Shown here: piece by piece, positions 54,590-62,853 of the stretch
Position numbering within the stretch: the stretch's first letter is position 1
Layout of the letters: every line of letters begins with the position of its first letter
Assembly: GCA_963732415.1 (NCBI GenBank)
Contig: CAVSZK010000009.1
Span: 186,001 to 250,000, forward strand
Direction of reading: 5' to 3'
DNA: 64,000 nt
Source of the DNA: RPQJ01 sp963732415
Lineage (GTDB): Bacteria > Pseudomonadota > Gammaproteobacteria > Steroidobacterales > Steroidobacteraceae
Made by a program: the position numbers and the translations under genes
Notes under the pieces: model-generated
What the model saw: only the letters and a program-made list of their open reading frames with translations
The model's database searches: none
Told to the model about the DNA's origin: nothing

Positions 54590-55988
54590 GTGCATCTCCT
54601 GGATTTGGCGCGCGGCGAGTGTGACGTTCGAGCGCCGCAAACGCATCGCGTGTGTACCCTGCGAGACGGGCTGCCTCCGGCAGCGCGGAAGCATTGGCGG
54701 TGAAGCCGATCACGACCTGCCCGGCATATGACATGAACGTGATATTGAGGCCCATCCCCGAAATCAGCGTGGACACCGGGCAGAGCGCCTCGAGCCGGGC
54801 CCCACCCAGGTACATCGACTCGCTCGGGCCGCGCACGTTCGAGATCAGGACGTTGGATGGCAGCAGGTAGTCCACCGAGCCGCGCGGGACCAGCGCGAGC
54901 GCTTCCCCGATCGCGAAGGTGAGCACCGCGTAGGCGTAGGCCACGTCCCTCGGCAGCGTCCGAATGCGCTTCTTGGCCTCGCGGGTATTGGCGATCACCT
55001 GGCGCATGCGTCGGCCGATCGTCGCGGAGGGCGTGCCGAGCGGTGTCCAGAATACGGATACTTCCGTGGTTGCCTGCTTGATCTCCCGGTCCTGCAGCGA
55101 GACAGGACAGACGGCGACGAGCGCACGTTCGGGTGATCGGCCAATGCTTCTCAGGTAGCGGTTCATTGCTGCATCGAGTACGCAGAGCGCGACATCGTTC
55201 AGCGTCGCTCCCGACGCCCGCGCCACGGTCTTCATCGCGTCCAGCGCCAGGGTCGTGTGCACGATGGCCCTCGCGTTGCGGATCGGCTCGTTCATCGGGG
55301 TGAGCGGTGCGGTGAACGGACGAATCACTTCGCTGGAGAATCCGCGCAGTCCCGCCAGGCCCTCCTCGAGCAGGCGCTCCGATCCCCAGCCGATCGACAG
55401 TGCCGTTCGTGCGGCCTCCCCCACCTCGCGCCCGAGACGTGCAAGCAGGCCCGTGGGCCTTGCCTGGGCCGGCTCGGGAAGGCTCGTCGCAATGACGGGA
55501 CGGATACGCCTGTCCCGTGGCGACCGGGACAGCGACCGGTGGACCAGCGCGATGCCCGACTCGCCATCCACCAGGGAGTGATGGACCTTGATGAAGACGG
55601 CGAACCGGTTCCGCTCCAGTCCGTCGATGACATGCATCCTCCAGCCCGGGCGGTCCCGCTCCAGCATCGGCGCGTGCAGTTCGGCAACGAGTTCGTCCAG
55701 CTGCGCGTCCGAGCCCGGCGCCGGCAGCGCCACATGCTGGACATGCCAGTCCATGTCGAGGCGGTCGACCTCCCGCCATTCGGGCAGGCCCGCCCTGCGA
55801 AACACCGGGACGCGATTGAATGGCGGCACCGGAGTGGCATGCCGGTAGGCTTCGAGGACCCTGCGCACGATGTCGGCGCCGCCACGACGCGGCCGCTCGA
55901 AGATGAGCACTGCACCGACGTGCCGCGGGTTGTCCTGGGTTTCGGTCAGGAAGAACATCAGGTCGAGCATCGGTATGCCGATACTCAT
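54477..55988 (-). CDS. Wax-ester synthase / diacylglycerol acyltransferase (WS/DGAT)
   Basis: A 503-aa bifunctional acyltransferase. The active site is KVHHSLVDGESG (HHxxxDG), with the family segments TLNDVALCVLDAAMNRYL, PVSLQDRE and SNVRGPSESMYLGGARLE. It esterifies acyl-CoA with a fatty alcohol or diacylglycerol for storage droplets. The start at 55988 has GGGGAG about 8 bases upstream, inside the end of the acyl-CoA ligase gene. The last 50 residues (HTRRAPNPGDAHEG and on) are low-complexity and overlap DUF2934, suggesting loss of the original stop. It probably works with the ligase upstream. Confidence 0.9.
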   Translation of the reverse strand: MSIGIPMLDLMFFLTETQDNPRHVGAVLIFERPRRGGADIVRRVLEAYRHATPVPPFNRVPVFRRAGLPEWREVDRLDMDWHVQHVALPAPGSDAQLDELVAELHAPMLERDRPGWRMHVIDGLERNRFAVFIKVHHSLVDGESGIALVHRSLSRSPRDRRIRPVIATSLPEPAQARPTGLLARLGREVGEAARTALSIGWGSERLLEEGLAGLRGFSSEVIRPFTAPLTPMNEPIRNARAIVHTTLALDAMKTVARASGATLNDVALCVLDAAMNRYLRSIGRSPERALVAVCPVSLQDREIKQATTEVSVFWTPLGTPSATIGRRMRQVIANTREAKKRIRTLPRDVAYAYAVLTFAIGEALALVPRGSVDYLLPSNVLISNVRGPSESMYLGGARLEALCPVSTLISGMGLNITFMSYAGQVVIGFTANASALPEAARLAGYTRDAFAALERHTRRAPNPGDAHEGDSQDRTRSAHSGRGQAHRQARSQAGAREGQGRRP

Positions 55989-55992
55989 GGCT

Positions 55993-57693
55993 TCACTCCC
56001 CATACCAGATGATTTCCTTCCCCATGCGGGCCCAGCGCTCGAAGTTGCTCGAGAACGCGTCTTCGACGCGGTTTCGCTTGACCTTCAAGGTGGGCGTGAT
56101 CAGGTCGTTGTCCACCGTCCACGCCTCGGTCATCAGGACGAGGCAGTCCAACTGCTCATGGGGGTCGAGTCCGTGGTTCACAGCCTTCAGATGCTCGGCA
56201 AGCGAGGTTTCCAGTTCGATTCGACCGGACGGTTCTTCGGCCTTCCTGACGGCATCCTCGTTGAGCATCAACAAGCCGATCGGCTGCCCGAGGTTGGCGC
56301 CGGTCACGCAGCAGGCCTCTACGGCAGCGTGCATCACCAGCATTTCCTCGATCGGTGACGGTGCGACGTACTTACCCTTGCTGGTCTTGAACAGGTCCTT
56401 CACGCGACCCGTGATCCTCAGGTTGCCCGCGGCGTCGAGTACGCCCTTGTCGCCGGTGTGCATCCAGCCGTCGTCGGTAAACGCCCGCCGGGTCATCTCG
56501 GGTTCCTTGTAGTAGCCGAGCATCGTCGCCGGGCTCTTGATCTGGATCTCGCCGTCGGACGGGTCCAGCCGGCACTGCACGCCGTCGTAGGGCAGGCCCA
56601 CGGTGCCGAAGGCCTGCTGCGCCGGCACCGTGATGTGGGTGGCCGCGAGATTTTCGGTCATGCCGTAGCCTTCGGCGATATTGAGCCCGATCCTGGCGTA
56701 CCAGCGCAGCAACTCCGGCGGCATGGGCGCCGCGCCGCCGGCGGCGAAGATGCAGTGCTGGAGACCGAGCGTAGTGAGGATCTTCCGGCACACGATGCCC
56801 TTGACGATCGGAACTTTCAGAAGTCGATCGAGCCGGGTGGCCGGTATCCTGGCCAGCACGCCGTGCTGGAACTTGACCCACAGCCGCGGCACCGAGAAGA
56901 AGACCGTTGGTCGGGCGCGCCGCATGTCGGCCGCAAACGTGGCGACGCTCTCGGTAAAGTACACGTGCATACCGGTCGCGAACTGGCCGTGCTCGACCAG
57001 CGCGCGCTCTACCACGTGCGACAGCGGCAGGTACGACAGCATGCGCGTGCTGGCGTCGGCCGGAACGCGCTTGAGTGCAGTCTGCACCGCCCATGCGAAT
57101 GCCGCGAAGCAGTGCATCACGCCCTTCGGCGCGCCGGTCGTGCCTGACGTGTAGATGATCGTCGAGAGCTCGTCGCCGGGGCGCACCGGGTCTCCCTCGA
57201 GCGGAGCCGTCGCGGCGACGATGTCGTCCCACCGCGGGTAGCTTTCCCTGGCGTCGTCCGGCGCAAGCGGGTGGCTGATGCACGGCAGTCCGGCGGGTAC
57301 GCCAGGCTTCATGTGTTCCCAGCCGTCGAGCTTGCCGACGAACAGCAGCCTGGACTCACTGTGCTCGAGGATCTGCCGGATCGTTCCGGGTGCCAGGGTC
57401 GGGTACAGGGGCACCGAGACGCAACCCGCGAGCCAGATGGCGTAGTCGCTCATCAGCCAGTGCGCGGTGTTCTTCGAGAGGATGGCGACGCGGTCACCAT
57501 GCTGCAGGCCGAGGCCCTGCAGGTGTGCGGCCATGCGTCGCGACTGGTCGAGCACCTCGCGCCACGTATAGTCGCGCACCCCGCCGCCACCCAGCGGCTG
57601 CGTCAGCGCCACCCGGTCGGGCGCAGTCTTTTCCCAGAAGTACAAGCGCTGGAGCGCCAGCGCATCGTCGGCAACGATCGTGGCCATCTGCAT
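55993..57693 (-). CDS. AMP-dependent long-chain acyl-CoA synthetase (FAA1-type)
   Basis: The 566-aa ligase has the P-loop IIYTSGTTGAPKGVMH, LSYLPLSHVVERALVEH, GYGMTENLAATHITVPAQ, and GWMHTGDKGVLDAAGNLRIT with GRVKDLFKTSKGKYVAPS around the FACS motif. The layout is of the FAA1-like long-chain acyl-CoA synthetases. It would feed acyl-CoA to the wax-ester synthase whose gene starts at its 3' end. An in-frame ATG two codons in (57687) is an alternative start. Length is slightly below the usual 600, with the core complete. Confidence 0.9.
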   Translation of the reverse strand: MQMATIVADDALALQRLYFWEKTAPDRVALTQPLGGGGVRDYTWREVLDQSRRMAAHLQGLGLQHGDRVAILSKNTAHWLMSDYAIWLAGCVSVPLYPTLAPGTIRQILEHSESRLLFVGKLDGWEHMKPGVPAGLPCISHPLAPDDARESYPRWDDIVAATAPLEGDPVRPGDELSTIIYTSGTTGAPKGVMHCFAAFAWAVQTALKRVPADASTRMLSYLPLSHVVERALVEHGQFATGMHVYFTESVATFAADMRRARPTVFFSVPRLWVKFQHGVLARIPATRLDRLLKVPIVKGIVCRKILTTLGLQHCIFAAGGAAPMPPELLRWYARIGLNIAEGYGMTENLAATHITVPAQQAFGTVGLPYDGVQCRLDPSDGEIQIKSPATMLGYYKEPEMTRRAFTDDGWMHTGDKGVLDAAGNLRITGRVKDLFKTSKGKYVAPSPIEEMLVMHAAVEACCVTGANLGQPIGLLMLNEDAVRKAEEPSGRIELETSLAEHLKAVNHGLDPHEQLDCLVLMTEAWTVDNDLITPTLKVKRNRVEDAFSSNFERWARMGKEIIWYGE

Positions 57694-57925
57694 TTGAGCC
57701 CCGCGACAGGGCGAGGCTCAGCCTCTTTTTAAGCCTACCGAAGACGGCCGCGCCCGGTAAGCAGGGCTTTCCTCGAGCGCGGCGAAATCTGCGACAGCCT
57801 CAATTCACTGGCTTCGACCGATGGACCTCGTGGACATCCCTCCGGTCTGCCCACTCACGGCCAATACCCACGTCCGGCGTCCTTCCGCCTGGAATCTGGC
57901 TGCACACCACGCCAGGGAGAGATCA

Positions 57926-58294
57926 ATGGTCGCAGCCATGACCGTCCTGCTCGTCTACCAGCTCATGGGCGAAATCGCCGTCATCGCCCTTCACCTGCCT
58001 GTCCCGGGCCCGGTCGTTGGCATGGCGCTGCTGTTCGTATCCCTCATCCTGCGCGGTGGCGCTACCGAAGATCTCCGCGATACATCGGGCGGCCTGCTTC
58101 GTCACCTGTCGCTGCTGTTCGTGCCAGCCGGTGTCGGCGTCATGGCGCACCTGCACCGGATTGCCAGCGAGTGGTTGCCGATCTCGGTCTCGCTGGTGGT
58201 GAGCACGCTGCTGTCGATTGCTCCGAAGTCCGTGACGACCCCGATTGCCATGGGCATCGTCGAGAGGCTCGGCGGCCTGCCCTCGCTGACGGCG
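57926..58294 (+). pseudogene. LrgA/LrgB chimera left by an internal deletion
   Basis: From 57926 the frame encodes a nearly complete LrgA/CidA-type holin-like protein (VLLVYQLMGEIAVIALHLPV, PGPVVGMALLF, HLSLLFVPAGVGVM, WLPISVSLVVSTLLSI). At about 58217-58222 it passes without a stop into the last part of LrgB (APKSVTTPIAMGIVERLGGL, PSLTA), then loses homology at about 58294. The remainder of LrgA's last residues and most of LrgB are missing. Both parents have a similar LLS-[IL]-A segment at the joint, so short-homology deletion is likely. LrgA-LrgB normally modulate murein hydrolase activity or export of small organic acids. Confidence 0.7.
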
Positions 58295-58400
58295 GCTCGA
58301 GGACACTTCACCCATGCCCCGGCTTTGATCCTCTTCGCTGCAGGACGTCCAGGAGACGTAGTCGGCGGTATCACGTGCGGCAGAATCGAGCTGCTCAGTC

Positions 58401-58655
58401 GACGATGCCCCGCTCGACCTGGTCTATGTCGCAGATCACTCACGCATGAAGCTGATTCCAGTGGCCAGCCGCGAGAGCTACTCCTCTGCAGCCGCCGGCG
58501 CGATTGCGCAGAACGTCTACCTGTACGCCGCAAGCAGCGGTCTCAGCACCGTGATCCGCGCCTGGATCGATCGTTCCGCCATCGCAGACGCACTCGGCCT
58601 CAGCCACGACCAGCACGTGCTGCTGTCGCAGACCATCGGCTACCCAAAGGCCTGA
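58401..58655 (+). pseudogene. Nitroreductase-family C-terminal fragment
   Basis: The frame DDAPLDLVYVADHSRMKLIP, then YSSAAAGAIAQNVYLYAASS, GLSTVIRAWIDRSAI and HVLLSQTIGYPKA matches the C-terminal third of nitroreductase-like (SagB/ThcOx-type) proteins. No N-terminal FMN-binding part exists upstream; that space holds the LrgA/LrgB remnant and has an in-frame stop at 58359. The fragment is 85 residues or less and almost surely non-functional. A start at ATG 58446 would give a 69-aa peptide. Confidence 0.65.
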
Positions 58656-58851
58656 CGCGGCGCTCAGGGTTCTCGAGCCACCCCGGCCTGCGCGCCGCCC
58701 GAGTCGACGCTCACCCGCGCGGGGCGCGCCAGCCAGCCGCCCCGGCCTCCTCGGGCAGTGAACTGCCGGCATGTTTCGCGGGTCCAACGTCTTGTTAACA
58801 CCTCAAACCTGACAGACCCCTTGGCGCCACCGCTCACAGCAGGAGACGACC

Positions 58852-59295
58852 ATGACCCCGTCTGAGCCGATCAAGGTCGGACAGCTGGAAATCCGCTATC
58901 TCATCGACGGAACGGCTCACGCCGGGCTGGGCCTGTTCGAACTGACGGTTCCCGCCGGCTCGAATGTCCCGCCACCGCACAGCCACACGTTCAACGAGGA
59001 ATGTGTGTACGTTCTTGAGGGAACGCTGCGCTATTCGGTCGATGGTGAGACTCGCGACCTGCGTCCCGGCGACTGGATGCGCACGCCGAAAGCATCGGTG
59101 CACGGCTTCAGCAATCCACACGCCGAGACCGCTCGTGCGCTGATCGTGCTGGCCCCGGACATCGGCGCACAGTACTTCCGCGACGTCGCCGAGGTAGTCA
59201 ATGCCGGCGGGCCGCCTGACCGCACGCAACTCCTGGCGGTAATGGCGCGCTACGGTCTCGTACCCGCTGCGCCGGGCGCCGCACGCGCCCCCTGA
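58852..59295 (+). CDS. Cupin-domain protein
   Basis: The 147-aa beta-barrel protein has cupin motif 1 (PPPHSHTFNEECVYVLEGTL) with two His and a Glu in metal-binding positions, and motif 2 (PGDWMRTPKASVHGFSNPHA). The metal set is nearly complete, so it may be an enzyme or a sensor. GGAG lies about 8 bases before the ATG. It follows the decayed nitroreductase and is separated from it by about 200 bases. Substrate unknown. Confidence 0.85.
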   Translation: MTPSEPIKVGQLEIRYLIDGTAHAGLGLFELTVPAGSNVPPPHSHTFNEECVYVLEGTLRYSVDGETRDLRPGDWMRTPKASVHGFSNPHAETARALIVLAPDIGAQYFRDVAEVVNAGGPPDRTQLLAVMARYGLVPAAPGAARAP

Positions 59296-59602
59296 TCGTC
59301 ACGCTGCAGACCCTGCCCGAAGCGAAACAGCCCCGCCTTGGCTGGGCTCTCGTCGAACTGCAGGCTTCGAATCGAACCTGTTCTACTTGCCGCGGCATTC
59401 GAGCCATGGCTCGACGGCTCTTGATAGACGATTGGCTCCCGGAAATACGTCAGGTCGATGTACACACAGTCAAGCCTGGTGCGCGTGCTGTCGACGATGA
59501 CACAACCGTCCACCACGAGCAGCAGGTCGCTCGCCGGCCGAGTCCAGGCCGAATCGCAGCAGGGCCGGACCGATGTGGGCCGGCGACGGCCCGAAGGCCT
59601 TC
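59296..59602. other. Intergenic region, no convincing gene
   Basis: This 307-base gap lies between the converging cupin and minus-strand membrane-protein genes. A minus-strand frame with an attractive middle (VVDGCVIVDSTRTRLDCVYI) runs through it but has no start signal or known family. It could be another remnant. No hairpin was recognised. Confidence 0.4.
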
Positions 59603-60376
59603 CTATCGTGGCTTGGGATCGGGACCCGGCGCGCCGGCCGGATGCGTCACGCCCATCTCGGCGTCAAGCACAGCGTGCAGCGCCGCCAGCTGCCGGCTCA
59701 CTGGCAGCACGGCGCGCGTCGTGTAGACGTTGTACATGTAGGCGTTCTCACCCAGTTCATTTCTGAATGCCGGGTCGGTGCGCATCGCCTCCGTTCGGCA
59801 TTCGGGATTCAGCCATATTTCCTCGTTGCGGATGCGCGACGGGCCGACATGATGCGTAATGAGGTGGGGGTATGCCTTGCCCAGGTCACGCCCCGAATCG
59901 GTGATGACCGCGATCAGGTCGCGGGCGCTCGCCGCATCCTGCATGTAGGTCAGGATTGCGGTGCGCAACGCTGCTGACGACAGTCGATCGAGCCGACCCG
60001 CTGATAACAACTCCGCAACCGTCGGCAGTTCCGCCGGGGGCACGGTCGTATGCGCCGATCCGGCAATTGCGTCGCACTGCTCGCGAGACAGCGATGCGAT
60101 CCCGTTCGAGTCGTTCAACACCTGGACCGCGCCGAGCAGGTCGGCCGAAAACGTCGTGCGTGAGCTGTCGTATCTCGCCCTCGTCTCGAGGAGCTGCTCA
60201 ATCTCGCCATGCAGGCGCGTCAGATAGCCACGCTCGCTCTTCTGGCGGTCGCGCTCCACGGCAAATTCCTGCACCTGCAGGCCGATGAAGACGCCCAGTA
60301 CGACGATGACGAATTCGATGACGATCGCCGCCCATTCCTGCTTCTGGAATTGCGCCATTATGCGGCGGAGGATCAT
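59603..60376 (-). CDS. Single-pass membrane protein of unknown function
   Basis: The 257-aa protein has an N-terminal QKQEWAAIVIEFVIVVLGVF membrane helix followed by IGLQVQEFAVERDRQ. A mostly helical soluble region follows: GYLTRLHGEIEQLLETRARY, then LPTVAELLSAGRLDRLSSAA and YMQDAASARDLIAVI. This start pattern recurs in many uncharacterised proteins of marine Gammaproteobacteria (DUF6090-like). The C-terminus is Pro-rich. No enzyme motif is visible. A MILRRIM start is used; the ATG six codons on (60358) is an alternative. Confidence 0.68.
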   Translation of the reverse strand: MILRRIMAQFQKQEWAAIVIEFVIVVLGVFIGLQVQEFAVERDRQKSERGYLTRLHGEIEQLLETRARYDSSRTTFSADLLGAVQVLNDSNGIASLSREQCDAIAGSAHTTVPPAELPTVAELLSAGRLDRLSSAALRTAILTYMQDAASARDLIAVITDSGRDLGKAYPHLITHHVGPSRIRNEEIWLNPECRTEAMRTDPAFRNELGENAYMYNVYTTRAVLPVSRQLAALHAVLDAEMGVTHPAGAPGPDPKPR

Positions 60377-60715
60377 TGTCCAGCGGCCGTCCCTGTCGGA
60401 CAGAAATGACGCCGCCTGCTGCCCGGTTCCAGTTTCATCGGCGGCAGCATCGCGGCGGCCGGATTGGGCGTCAATGCTTTTGTGCCTGCAACCAGGCTTG
60501 CCGCAGGCGAGGGGCGTCTGCGCTCGCGGAGTAGCGGCAGCCTAAATCAACCCGAATGACAGGCAGGCGATCTACAGGCGCCTCCCTGTCGACGATCTCA
60601 CGCGCCGGCTCGGTCCCATGCCCCCCATGCCCGCCGCCAGGCGATATGGAAATGGTGGCCAGGGACGGGCATGAGTTTCCGCCGGGAGGATCGAACCGCC
60701 CCGACGGACGCCACT
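60377..60715. other. Intergenic region with one copy of a 22-bp repeat
   Basis: This 339-base gap separates two minus-strand genes. It holds copy A of the dispersed repeat (60647-60668) near its right end. No gene or RNA was recognised in the rest. Confidence 0.5.
60647..60668 (+). repeat. 22-bp direct repeat, copy A
   Basis: The stretch TGGAAATGGTGGCCAGGGAC plus GG recurs at 62652-62673 with one mismatch (21 of 22) in the same orientation. The two copies bracket the monooxygenase gene. Read on the other strand, the end resembles a tRNA 3' end (...CCCTGGCCACCA), which could mark an integration site. Confidence 0.8.
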
Positions 60716-62248
60716 TCACTTCAACAACTGATAGTCACCCAAGCGAAACCATTTGCGCGACAAGATAAACCCGGTCACAGGTTCCGGCGACAGACTGGTG
60801 ACTTCTTCGGTCATGTTCTTTCTGTAGAAGGCGGTGCAGTTGGCATTCTGCCAGACCGTCTTCCGCATCTTTTGTCTCATCCCGGCGACGTATTTATCCT
60901 GAAGAGTTCGATTGGCATCGATGGCCTTGATGCTCTTGTCTCGTTTCACGGCGCAGATGGCCTGGACGATATAGTCGGTCGCCACCTCCATATACGACAT
61001 TTGCGAACTGTGGCCAGTGCCTGTGTTCGGACCGTTTACTTTGAAATAGTTGGGGTAGCCTGAAACGGTGATGCCCTTGTAAGAGACGGCCTCTGTTTCC
61101 CACTCGCTGTTTAGATGCCGGCCACCCAGGCCGTACACATCAAAGGTCAGCGCCTTCTTCATGTTCGAATAGGCAAAATACCCCGTTGCGTACACGATGA
61201 TGTCCAGGGGTATCTCCCTGCCATCCTTTGTCCTGATGCCGTGGGGCATGATGCATTCAATTCCGCTGATATCCACGTCGACGTTTTCACGGGAGAGCGC
61301 TGGAAGGTAGGCATTTGTCGGTATGACCCGCCGGCAACCCAATTCGTAGTCGGGCGTCATATGCTGACGCAACCTATCGTCCTTGATGTATTTCTCGAGA
61401 TGCTTCTTCAGCTTTCGCCTGTAATGGCCTTTCATGAACTTACTGATTGCCGAGGTCCCGGGATAGCGGCGAAACGCAATGAACCTCATGTCATAAAAAG
61501 TGAACATGAGCATGCGGATGAGGTGCCGGATGCCTGGCAGAGTTCGAACGGAACGCTCTACGGCACCGTAATGCCGCTCTGAACGCGGAAGGATCCACTG
61601 CGCCTTGCCCATCAACAGCGTCAGTCTGGAGACCTTGTCGGCAATGGCCGGAACGATCTGGGCCCCTGAACATCCTGAACCGATGATTGCGACACGTCTC
61701 CCCGCATAAGGGACAGAGTGATCCCACTGTCCGGCGTGAAAGATCGGTCCCTGGAAGGTTTCGGCACCTTTGATAACGGGAATATGCGGGTTCGCCAGCA
61801 CACCGCTGGTGTCGATGACAAAACGGGCAGAGTAGCGCTCGCCCGATTCCGTCTCCACACGCCACAGGCTGGCGCCCTCTTCATAGGTGAGTCTTGTGAC
61901 TGTCTGGTTCGTTCTTGCCTGTTTTCTCAGGCCGAACTTGTCGATGACATGGTTGGTATATTCGAGCAGTTCACTTTGCGGGGAAAAGGTCTTCCTGAAC
62001 GGATAGGCAATAAAGGAAATGGAATAGAGGCTGGTTGGAATATCCACCTCGGCCCCGGGGTAGGAGTTGACCTGCCAGGTTCCGCCTAACTCAGGGCTTC
62101 TTTCCAGCAAGACAAAGTCATTGCAATTCTTCTTCTGCAAACGGATAGCCGCCAGCAGTCCCGAAAACCCTGTACCGATAATCACGGTCTCAAAGTATCG
62201 CCCGTCCTCTCGTGAACTGCCGTCCTGTGCTGTCACTGTTGATGGCAT
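60716..62248 (-). CDS. Flavin-binding Baeyer-Villiger-type monooxygenase
   Basis: The 510-aa enzyme has an N-terminal FAD-binding Rossmann motif (VIIGTGFSGLLAAIRLQ), the BVMO fingerprint FQGPIFHAGQWDHSV (FxGxxxHxxxWD), a second NADPH Rossmann site (VAIIGSGCSGAQIVPAIADK) and the late DIIVYATGY motif. It probably inserts oxygen next to a ketone or oxygenates a related substrate. The start at 62248 has a weak purine-rich site; extensions further upstream are low-homology. Its GC content is visibly lower than the surroundings. It is bracketed by a 22-bp direct repeat, suggesting transfer as a unit. The substrate is unknown. Confidence 0.88.
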   Translation of the reverse strand: MPSTVTAQDGSSREDGRYFETVIIGTGFSGLLAAIRLQKKNCNDFVLLERSPELGGTWQVNSYPGAEVDIPTSLYSISFIAYPFRKTFSPQSELLEYTNHVIDKFGLRKQARTNQTVTRLTYEEGASLWRVETESGERYSARFVIDTSGVLANPHIPVIKGAETFQGPIFHAGQWDHSVPYAGRRVAIIGSGCSGAQIVPAIADKVSRLTLLMGKAQWILPRSERHYGAVERSVRTLPGIRHLIRMLMFTFYDMRFIAFRRYPGTSAISKFMKGHYRRKLKKHLEKYIKDDRLRQHMTPDYELGCRRVIPTNAYLPALSRENVDVDISGIECIMPHGIRTKDGREIPLDIIVYATGYFAYSNMKKALTFDVYGLGGRHLNSEWETEAVSYKGITVSGYPNYFKVNGPNTGTGHSSQMSYMEVATDYIVQAICAVKRDKSIKAIDANRTLQDKYVAGMRQKMRKTVWQNANCTAFYRKNMTEEVTSLSPEPVTGFILSRKWFRLGDYQLLK

Positions 62249-62576
62249 TGACTCTGATTCTCTAATCTTCAAATTCTTCTGGGCTTTCAATTGTTCCGCT
62301 AAAAAGCGGGTATTCGGTGCCGCGGACAACTGGAACCGGAATTGCTGTGGACCTGGTCGTCGAGTTACGGGGATGTACGTGCCGGAATGATAAGCGGCGA
62401 CCCACGTCCGCGAGCTACCCTGCCAATACCGGCGTGGCCACGAATGCGCGCGAGTGTCTGTTAGACGTAGGCGGCGGGAAGAACCAATCGCACGCTGCGT
62501 TTCCAGATCGCCAGTTCCGCGGCCCCGGGGCCCGCCGGCACTCGACCCACCGACCCATTTCCCGATAGTCCGCGGG

Positions 62577-62605
62577 TCAGGCCCCATCAGGCCCCATCAG
62601 GCCCC
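62577..62605. repeat. Tandem 10-bp repeat TCAGGCCCCA
   Basis: Two perfect units and a nearly complete third run head to tail (TCAGGCCCCA x2, then TCAGGCCCC). Confidence 0.85.
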
Positions 62606-62651
62606 GGATACTCTGCGGGTGATGCCCGAAACCCAAGTCAAATCATCCAGT

Positions 62652-62673
62652 TGGAAATGGTAGCCAGGGACGG
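62652..62673 (+). repeat. 22-bp direct repeat, copy B
   Basis: It is identical to copy A at 60647-60668 except for one base (GTAGCC for GTGGCC). It marks the right side of the bracketed monooxygenase segment. Confidence 0.8.
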
Positions 62674-62707
62674 ACAAGTTCGCCCGGGACGACCTTGGAC
62701 ATGCACA

Positions 62708-62732
62708 GCATGCATGCATGCATGCATGCATG
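62708..62732. repeat. (GCAT)6 tetranucleotide microsatellite
   Basis: Six perfect GCAT units plus one base. The unit and its complement are the same (ATGC/GCAT), so the tract can form hairpins and is liable to slippage. It is 122 bases before the DUF3604 gene start. Confidence 0.92.
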
Positions 62733-62853
62733 ATGGCCAAGGCTCAGGTAGGCAGCCCACAACTCACGCGACGTCGACGTGTGAAGGACTTCCGGATCCG
62801 ATGGATCACGTGATATATCGGTCGCCAGAACGAACATCCACAGGGAGAGAAAG

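Larger units (their letters stand above)
62249..62853. other. Repeat-rich 605-bp intergenic region
   Basis: No gene is supported here. The region contains a tandem 10-bp repeat (62577-62605), copy B of the 22-bp repeat (62652-62673) and a GCAT microsatellite (62708-62732). It must also carry the promoters of the flanking divergent genes. Base composition shifts from AT-richer next to the monooxygenase to GC-rich near the DUF3604 gene. Confidence 0.6.

Noticed and set aside
59250..59516. Minus-strand frame with VVDGCVIVDSTRTRLDCVYI
   Set aside because: It overlaps the cupin gene, has no ribosome site or known family, and could be chance or a remnant. It is described only as part of the gap.
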